Notes under the pieces: model-generated
What the model saw: only the letters and a program-made list of their open reading frames with translations
Told to the model about the DNA's origin: nothing
Database searches by the model: none
Shown: positions 59,588 through 64,000 of the stretch, piece after piece
Layout: every line of letters starts with the position of its first letter
How positions within the stretch are numbered: the stretch's first letter is position 1
Source: Streptomyces sp. PH10-H1
GTDB lineage: Bacteria > Actinomycetota > Actinomycetes > Streptomycetales > Streptomycetaceae
Direction of reading: 5' to 3'
DNA length: 64,000 nucleotides
Assembly: GCF_030063355.1 (NCBI RefSeq)
Contig: NZ_JASISZ010000027.1
Location: 1 to 64,000, forward strand
Position numbers and translations under genes: made by a program

Positions 59588-62413
59588 ATGGCCGGACTTT
59601 TCGGCCGATCTTGGAGGCTGTCGGTCCGCTCGCTCGCCGATTGGCGTCCACGCAATCGGCGCGAGCGCCAGAACTCGGAACGAGGGCAAGAAAGGCGATA
59701 CGAGCTGCGGGACCCTGAACGTTCACGGGGGCAGCACCTGGGTTGGGCGCTGAACATGCGCACCGTCGCCGGGCAGGTTTTCGTCCTGCAGGTGGCGGTG
59801 GTCGCGCTGCTCGTCTTCGCCGCGGTGGTGGCGGTGGTTCTGCAGTCCCGCAATGACGGCGAGGTGGAGGCCCGCAACCGGTCGGTCGCCGTGGCGCAGA
59901 CCTTCGCGCACTCCCCGGGAATCCAGGCGGTGCTGGCCGGTCCTGACCCGAGCGCGGTGCTGCAGCCGCTCACCGAGGCGGCTCGCGAGGCCGCCGGCGT
60001 CGATTTCATCGTGGTGATGAACACCAAGGGGATTCGCTACACCCACCCCATTCCGAGCCTGATCGGGAAGAGGTTCGTGGGCACCATCGAGCCGTCGCTC
60101 GCCGGCCGCGTCTACACCGAGAGTGTTCACGGACCCCTCGGCCAAGAGGTACAGGCGGTGGTCCCGGTACAGAGCGCCGATGGCACGGTCGTGGGCCTGG
60201 TGTCGGCAGGGCTCAAGGTCAAGAACGTGACCAGCGCGGTCGACCGGCACCTGCCGATCATCTTCGGCACCGGCGCGGCCGCGCTCGCCCTGGCCACGGG
60301 CGGCAACGTACTGGTCAGCCGGCGACTGCGCCGCCAGACCCACGGTCTGGACCCCGTCGAGATGACCCGTATGTACGAACACCATGACGCGGTCCTGCAC
60401 GCGGTACGGGAGGGCGTGCTGATCGTCGGCGGCGACGGCCGGCTGCTGCTCGCAAACGATGAGGCGCGCCGGCTGCTCGATCTGCCCGAGGACGCCGAAG
60501 GGCGCCCCGTCATCGGGCTCGGCCTGACGCCGCGCCTGGCCGAGCTGCTGGACTCCGGGCGCGCCGCGGCCGATGAGGTGTTCCCGGTCGGGGACCGGTT
60601 GCTGGCCGTCAACCACCGGCCGACGGACCCCGACGGAGGACCGTCCGGCAGTGTGGCGACGCTCCGCGACGCCACCGAACTCCGCGAGCTCATCGGTAAG
60701 GCGGATGTGGCGGACACCCGGCTGCAGCTGCTGTACGACGCCGCCGTGCGGATCGGCACCACGCTTGACGTCGTACGGACCGCCGAGGAACTGGCGGAGT
60801 TCGCGGTCCCCCGATTCGCCGACTTCGTCACGGTCGACCTGCTGGACGCCGTACTGGGCGGGGAGGAGCCGGAGGGCACGGACGCCGACATGCGCCGCAC
60901 GGCGATCAGCGGCATCCGTGACGACCCGCCCCTGTATCCGCTCGGTGAACTGATCCACTACGCCTCCCCCACGCCGCAGGCCGAGGGCTTCGCCAGCGGC
61001 CGGTCCGTCATCAGGGCGGATCTGCGCACCGCCGGCGGGTGGCAGAAACAAGAGGAGCTACGGGCCAGGAGGATCATGGACTACGGAATCCACTCCATGA
61101 TCACCGTCCCGCTGGCCGCGCGGGGTGTCGTCATGGGTATGGCGACCTTCTGGCGTTCGGTGAAGCCGGAGCCCTTCGAGGACGAGGATCTGTCCGTCGC
61201 CGAGGAGGTGGTCGCCCGCGCGGCGGTGAGCATCGACAACGCGCGGCGCTTCGCCCGCGAGCACTCCATGGCGGTGACGCTGCAGCGCAGCCTCCTGCCC
61301 CGCGTCCTGCCCGCCCAGAACGCGCTCGACGTCGCCTACCGCTATCTGCCCGCGGAGGCGGGGGTGGGCGGGGACTGGTTCGACGTCATCCCGATGCCCG
61401 GGGCCCGGGTGGCGCTGGTCGTGGGCGATGTCGTCGGCCACGGGCTGCATGCCGCCGCGACGATGGGCCGGCTGCGTACAGCGGTGCACAATTTCTCGAA
61501 CCTGGACCTGCCACCCGATGAGCTCCTGTGGCACCTCGACGAGCTGGTCACCCGTATCGACCAGGACGAAATCCTCGAGGGCGAAGGTGCGGCCACCGTC
61601 ACCGGAGCCACCTGCCTGTACGCGATCTACGACCCCGTCACCCGGCGCTGCGCGATGGCCCGGGCCGGGCATCTGCCTCCCGCCCTCGTCGGGCCGGACG
61701 GTTCCGTGGACTTCCCCGACATGCCCGGCGGTCCACCCCTCGGCCTGGGCGGCCTGCCCTTCGAGACAACCGAACTCCAGCTGCCCGAGGGCACCCGGCT
61801 GGTGCTGTACACCGACGGGCTCATCGAGGACCGTGCCCGGGACATCGATGAGGGACTGGACATGCTGCGCCACGCCCTGGCCCACTCCGGCCGGACACCC
61901 GAGGAGACCTGTGCCGAGGTGCTGGAAGCGCTGCTGCCCGAGCATCCGTCGGACGACGTCGCGCTGATCGTCGCCAGCACCCGGGTGCTGCGCGGCGAGC
62001 ACGTCGCCGAATGGGATGTGCCACCCGAACCCGAGGAGGTCGGGCGGGTGCGCGCCGCCGTGGCCCGGAAGCTGACCGCGTGGGATCTGGACGACATGGC
62101 GTTCACCACCGAGCTGATCCTCAGCGAGCTGATCACCAACGCCATCCGCTACGCGACCGGACCCATCAGGGTGCGGCTGCTCCGCGACCGGTCGCTGATC
62201 TGCGAGGTCTCGGACGCCAGCAGCACCTCACCGCATCTGCGGCGGGCGGCGAGCATGGACGAGGGCGGCCGCGGCCTGTTCCTCGTCGCCCAGTTCGCCG
62301 ACCGGTGGGGCACCCGTTACACCCCGGCCGGAAAGGTCATCTGGACCGAGCAGCCACTGCCGCAGCCCGAGTCCCCACAGGCACCGCTACCGCGCCTTCC
62401 CTCCGTGGAGTGA
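59588..62413 (+). CDS. membrane sensor SpoIIE-type PP2C phosphatase with HATPase domain
   Basis: A 941-aa multi-domain regulator. A basic N-terminus is followed by TM1 (about 60-88), a DcuS/CitA-like extracellular sensor (about 90-220: DFIVVMNTKGIRYTHPIPSLIGKRFVG) and TM2 (about 221-243). Then come PAS (about 260-365), GAF (about 378-550), a SpoIIE/PP2C phosphatase (about 575-800: AGVGGDWFDVIPM, VVGDVVGHGLHAAATMGRLR, LYTDGLIEDR, SDDVALIV) and a HATPase_c anti-sigma-kinase-like domain (about 810-920: ELILSELITNAIRYA, DEGGRGLFLV). It probably dephosphorylates anti-sigma antagonists while its own kinase-like domain binds a sigma or antagonist. A STAS antagonist is encoded nearby. Confidence 0.94.
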   Translation: MAGLFGRSWRLSVRSLADWRPRNRRERQNSERGQERRYELRDPERSRGQHLGWALNMRTVAGQVFVLQVAVVALLVFAAVVAVVLQSRNDGEVEARNRSVAVAQTFAHSPGIQAVLAGPDPSAVLQPLTEAAREAAGVDFIVVMNTKGIRYTHPIPSLIGKRFVGTIEPSLAGRVYTESVHGPLGQEVQAVVPVQSADGTVVGLVSAGLKVKNVTSAVDRHLPIIFGTGAAALALATGGNVLVSRRLRRQTHGLDPVEMTRMYEHHDAVLHAVREGVLIVGGDGRLLLANDEARRLLDLPEDAEGRPVIGLGLTPRLAELLDSGRAAADEVFPVGDRLLAVNHRPTDPDGGPSGSVATLRDATELRELIGKADVADTRLQLLYDAAVRIGTTLDVVRTAEELAEFAVPRFADFVTVDLLDAVLGGEEPEGTDADMRRTAISGIRDDPPLYPLGELIHYASPTPQAEGFASGRSVIRADLRTAGGWQKQEELRARRIMDYGIHSMITVPLAARGVVMGMATFWRSVKPEPFEDEDLSVAEEVVARAAVSIDNARRFAREHSMAVTLQRSLLPRVLPAQNALDVAYRYLPAEAGVGGDWFDVIPMPGARVALVVGDVVGHGLHAAATMGRLRTAVHNFSNLDLPPDELLWHLDELVTRIDQDEILEGEGAATVTGATCLYAIYDPVTRRCAMARAGHLPPALVGPDGSVDFPDMPGGPPLGLGGLPFETTELQLPEGTRLVLYTDGLIEDRARDIDEGLDMLRHALAHSGRTPEETCAEVLEALLPEHPSDDVALIVASTRVLRGEHVAEWDVPPEPEEVGRVRAAVARKLTAWDLDDMAFTTELILSELITNAIRYATGPIRVRLLRDRSLICEVSDASSTSPHLRRAASMDEGGRGLFLVAQFADRWGTRYTPAGKVIWTEQPLPQPESPQAPLPRLPSVE

Positions 62414-62584
62414 GGACTCCGCGGGCGCGTTGAGCGGGCAGTCCGTGGGCCTGCCGGCGTCGTCGCCGTGGTAGCCGAACTGGTCGTCCCGCTCTGCGCC
62501 GAAGTCGCCGTCGGCAGCAGCGCCGGCGTCGGCGTGCTTCGGGACGCCGATGTTGTCGCCGCAGGCGCACACGGTGGTGATCAT
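62387..62584 (-). CDS. small cysteine-containing hypothetical protein
   Basis: A 65-aa frame from the ATG at 62584, preceded by GAGGAGAAGTG, a very good ribosome site. It begins MITTVCACGDNIGVPKHAD, is rich in Asp/Gly/His and has a third Cys at D-C-P-L. The last nine codons overlap, antisense, the end of the phosphatase gene. It may bind metal. The function is unknown, and translation is supported only by the ribosome site. Confidence 0.45.
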   Translation of the reverse strand: MITTVCACGDNIGVPKHADAGAAADGDFGAERDDQFGYHGDDAGRPTDCPLNAPAESSLHGGKAR

Positions 62585-62831
62585 CACTTCTCCTCGGAAG
62601 GGGCTGAATGTTCACCACCACTTCAACCCAGTCCTCCGCGCGGGGCCTGTTCTGCTGGTCCGGCCGGGTCCCCTTCCTGACCCGGTGGGCGCGCTCCGGC
62701 CACCGCGGGACGCGTGGCCCTTGCTGTCGCCCGTTACGCGAGAGCACAAGTGTGCGAAGCGCCTGACCCGAGGTGCACCGCACTGGCAGAATGGCGCTAC
62801 GGGGCAGTCGATCTTCGAGTGGGAGCGCTCC

Positions 62832-63212
62832 ATGACGCGCTTGCAGGCGCGACGGATACACCGTCATGACGAGATCGCCATCGTGGCGGTCGTCGGCGAA
62901 CTGGATCTGGACAGCGAGCACGTGCTGGCCGATGCCACGGCCGCGGTGCTGGACGCCGGTCAGGTGCAACTGATCCTGGACTGCGACGAGCTCACCTTCT
63001 GCGATTCGCGCGGACTGGGGCTGCTGCTGACCCTGCGGCAGACCCTGGACGACCGCGGCGGCTCCCTGATTCTGACCGCGCCCGGCCCGCAGCTCCTGCG
63101 CACCCTTGAGCTCACCGGCGCCGACCAGGTCATCACCCTGGCGGCCGGGATCGGCGAGGCCGTCAGCCTTCTCTCCCCGGCCGGTCCCAGCGTTCAGGAC
63201 GCCTCCGCGTAG
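62832..63212 (+). CDS. STAS-domain anti-sigma factor antagonist
   Basis: A 126-aa SpoIIAA-like protein. It has IAIVAVVGELDLDSEHVLADA, then LILDCDELTFCDSRGLGLLLTLRQ, where Ser of D-S-R-G-L is the phosphorylation site, and LRTLELTGADQVI. Unphosphorylated, it captures an anti-sigma kinase and frees sigma. Its neighbour, the SpoIIE-type phosphatase, is a plausible activator. The ATG at 62832 follows GTGGGAGCGCTCC. Confidence 0.94.
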   Translation: MTRLQARRIHRHDEIAIVAVVGELDLDSEHVLADATAAVLDAGQVQLILDCDELTFCDSRGLGLLLTLRQTLDDRGGSLILTAPGPQLLRTLELTGADQVITLAAGIGEAVSLLSPAGPSVQDASA

Positions 63213-63294
63213 TCACGCCGACGGATTCCAGTCACGCCGACGGTTCCAGTCGGTCCGGACGGTGCCGGACGGTGCCGGACGGTGCCGGACGGTT
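63213..63294. repeat. short tandem repeats between convergent genes
   Basis: GTCACGCCGACGG occurs twice (near 63213 and 63232), then GGACGGTGCC is repeated three to four times (about 63257-63290). They lie between the STAS gene and the phospholipase-like gene and may help termination or be slippage products. Confidence 0.7.
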
Positions 63295-64000
63295 CTACAG
63301 GAATCGCCGGATCGGGATGACGGCCACTTCCTGGAGCCGCTGCATGGAGGAGCGCCGGTTCCACGGACCGGACTCGATCAGTTCGCTGAGGGCCCGGTCC
63401 TGCTCGAAGTGTTCGTCGAGGGTGGCGGTGAACGTCTCGTCGAGAACGGCCAGCATGACCTCCTCGTCGTGGTCCAGTGAGCGGCGGTTGAAGTTGGTGG
63501 ACCCGATGAGGGAGGCGACGTGGTCGATGGTGATCACCTTGGCGTGCATCATCGTCGGCTGGTACTGCCAGATCTTCACCCCGCACGCGACCAACTCCTC
63601 ATAGAAATTCTGGCCCGCCAGCTGGCACACCCGCTTGTCGGTGTGGGGACCGGGCAGCAGGATCTCCACCTCCACCCCACGCCGGGCCGCCTCACACAGC
63701 AGATGGATGAAGTAGGCGTCGGGTGCGAAGTAGGCGGTGGCCAGCCGCAGGCGCTCCTGAGCCGACTCGATGACCACGCGGATCAGCGTCTGCATGTCCT
63801 GCCAGCCGAAACTGGCCGAGCCGCGCACCACCTGGACGATCGCGTCGCCCTGCGGGGAATGCTCGACAAAGCGGTCGCGGTCGTCGAAGAGGTCGGCATG
63901 GCACTCGGCCCAGTTCTGGGCGAACGCCGCCGCGATGCCGTCCACCGCCGGGCCGCGGACCTGCACATGGGTGTCCCGCCACTCCTTCTCATCGCGTGCG
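63295..64000 (-). CDS. phospholipase D / cardiolipin synthase-family protein (5' end beyond the window)
   Basis: The last 235 or so residues of a PLD-superfamily enzyme. The visible second catalytic motif is MMHAKVITIDHVASLIGSTNFNRRS (H-x-K-x4-D, GSxN). Before it come AQNWAECHADLF and a LATAYFAPDAYFIHLLCEAARRGVEVEILLPG block typical of cardiolipin synthases. The open frame continues past 64000 (…RDEKEWRDTHVQVRGPAV), so the first HKD motif and any membrane segments lie outside. It likely makes or remodels phospholipids in the membrane. Confidence 0.92.
   Translation of the reverse strand, partial: ARDEKEWRDTHVQVRGPAVDGIAAAFAQNWAECHADLFDDRDRFVEHSPQGDAIVQVVRGSASFGWQDMQTLIRVVIESAQERLRLATAYFAPDAYFIHLLCEAARRGVEVEILLPGPHTDKRVCQLAGQNFYEELVACGVKIWQYQPTMMHAKVITIDHVASLIGSTNFNRRSLDHDEEVMLAVLDETFTATLDEHFEQDRALSELIESGPWNRRSSMQRLQEVAVIPIRRFL

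Overview
The window is high-GC actinomycete DNA of the Streptomyces type. Signs are frequent GTG/TTG starts behind GGAGG-like ribosome sites, many ECF sigma factors, a SpoIIE/STAS signalling pair, a DasR-like box upstream of nagB, an LAxTG-anchored wall protein, and many small secreted or lipid-anchored proteins. It reads as an accessory or chromosome-arm region: intact small operons are interleaved with an unusual number of truncated, frameshifted or recombined gene remnants. No rRNA, tRNA, CRISPR array or intact transposase was recognised.

Layout. 1-3.9 kb: a lipoprotein, a relic made of two back-to-back SDR dehydrogenase fragments, a cold-shock protein and a membrane-anchored ricin-B lectin. 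3.9-21.5 kb: the most notable locus, an atypical type VII secretion (ESX-like) island. On the minus strand, an ECF sigma factor, a single-TM protein and a 1565-aa EccC/EssC-like ATPase overlap by 4 bp each. On the plus strand are two ESX-like substrates, one with a Thr-rich beta-repeat tail. On the minus strand again, a 2110-aa effector-like protein overlaps a beta-helix/AAA+ (EccA-like) fusion. No EccB, EccD, EccE or mycosin gene was recognised here, so either the machine is divergent or it borrows parts encoded elsewhere.

22-30 kb: a luciferase-like monooxygenase/FMN reductase pair, a two-domain glyoxalase-fold protein, a MarR regulator facing a PNPOx-like gene, then a decayed stretch (chloramphenicol phosphotransferase-like, SGNH esterase, GH64 glucanase and MFS-tail remnants). 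30-37.6 kb: a second cold-shock gene, a three-gene unit (tiny secreted peptide, MFS transporter, TolB-like propeller), a secreted metallophosphoesterase, an LAxTG wall protein and an FMN reductase. 37.7-38.6 kb: fused XRE/macro-domain and glutaredoxin relics. 38.9-45 kb: a YVTN propeller protein, a CGNR regulator facing a PNPOx/NTF2 pair with matching inverted repeats, and a small-protein/ECF sigma/helical-protein operon.

45-64 kb: small hypotheticals, a GNAT acetyltransferase, DUF1275 and DUF1918 proteins, an FtsX remnant, the glycerol operon (glpD-glpF-glpK: phosphoglycerol oxidation, uptake, phosphorylation), an FUSC-type exporter, a PrmC-related methyltransferase, nagB behind a DasR-type box, 3-methyladenine glycosylase I, a multi-domain SpoIIE-type phosphatase, a STAS antagonist, and the 3' part of a phospholipase D-family gene running off the window end.
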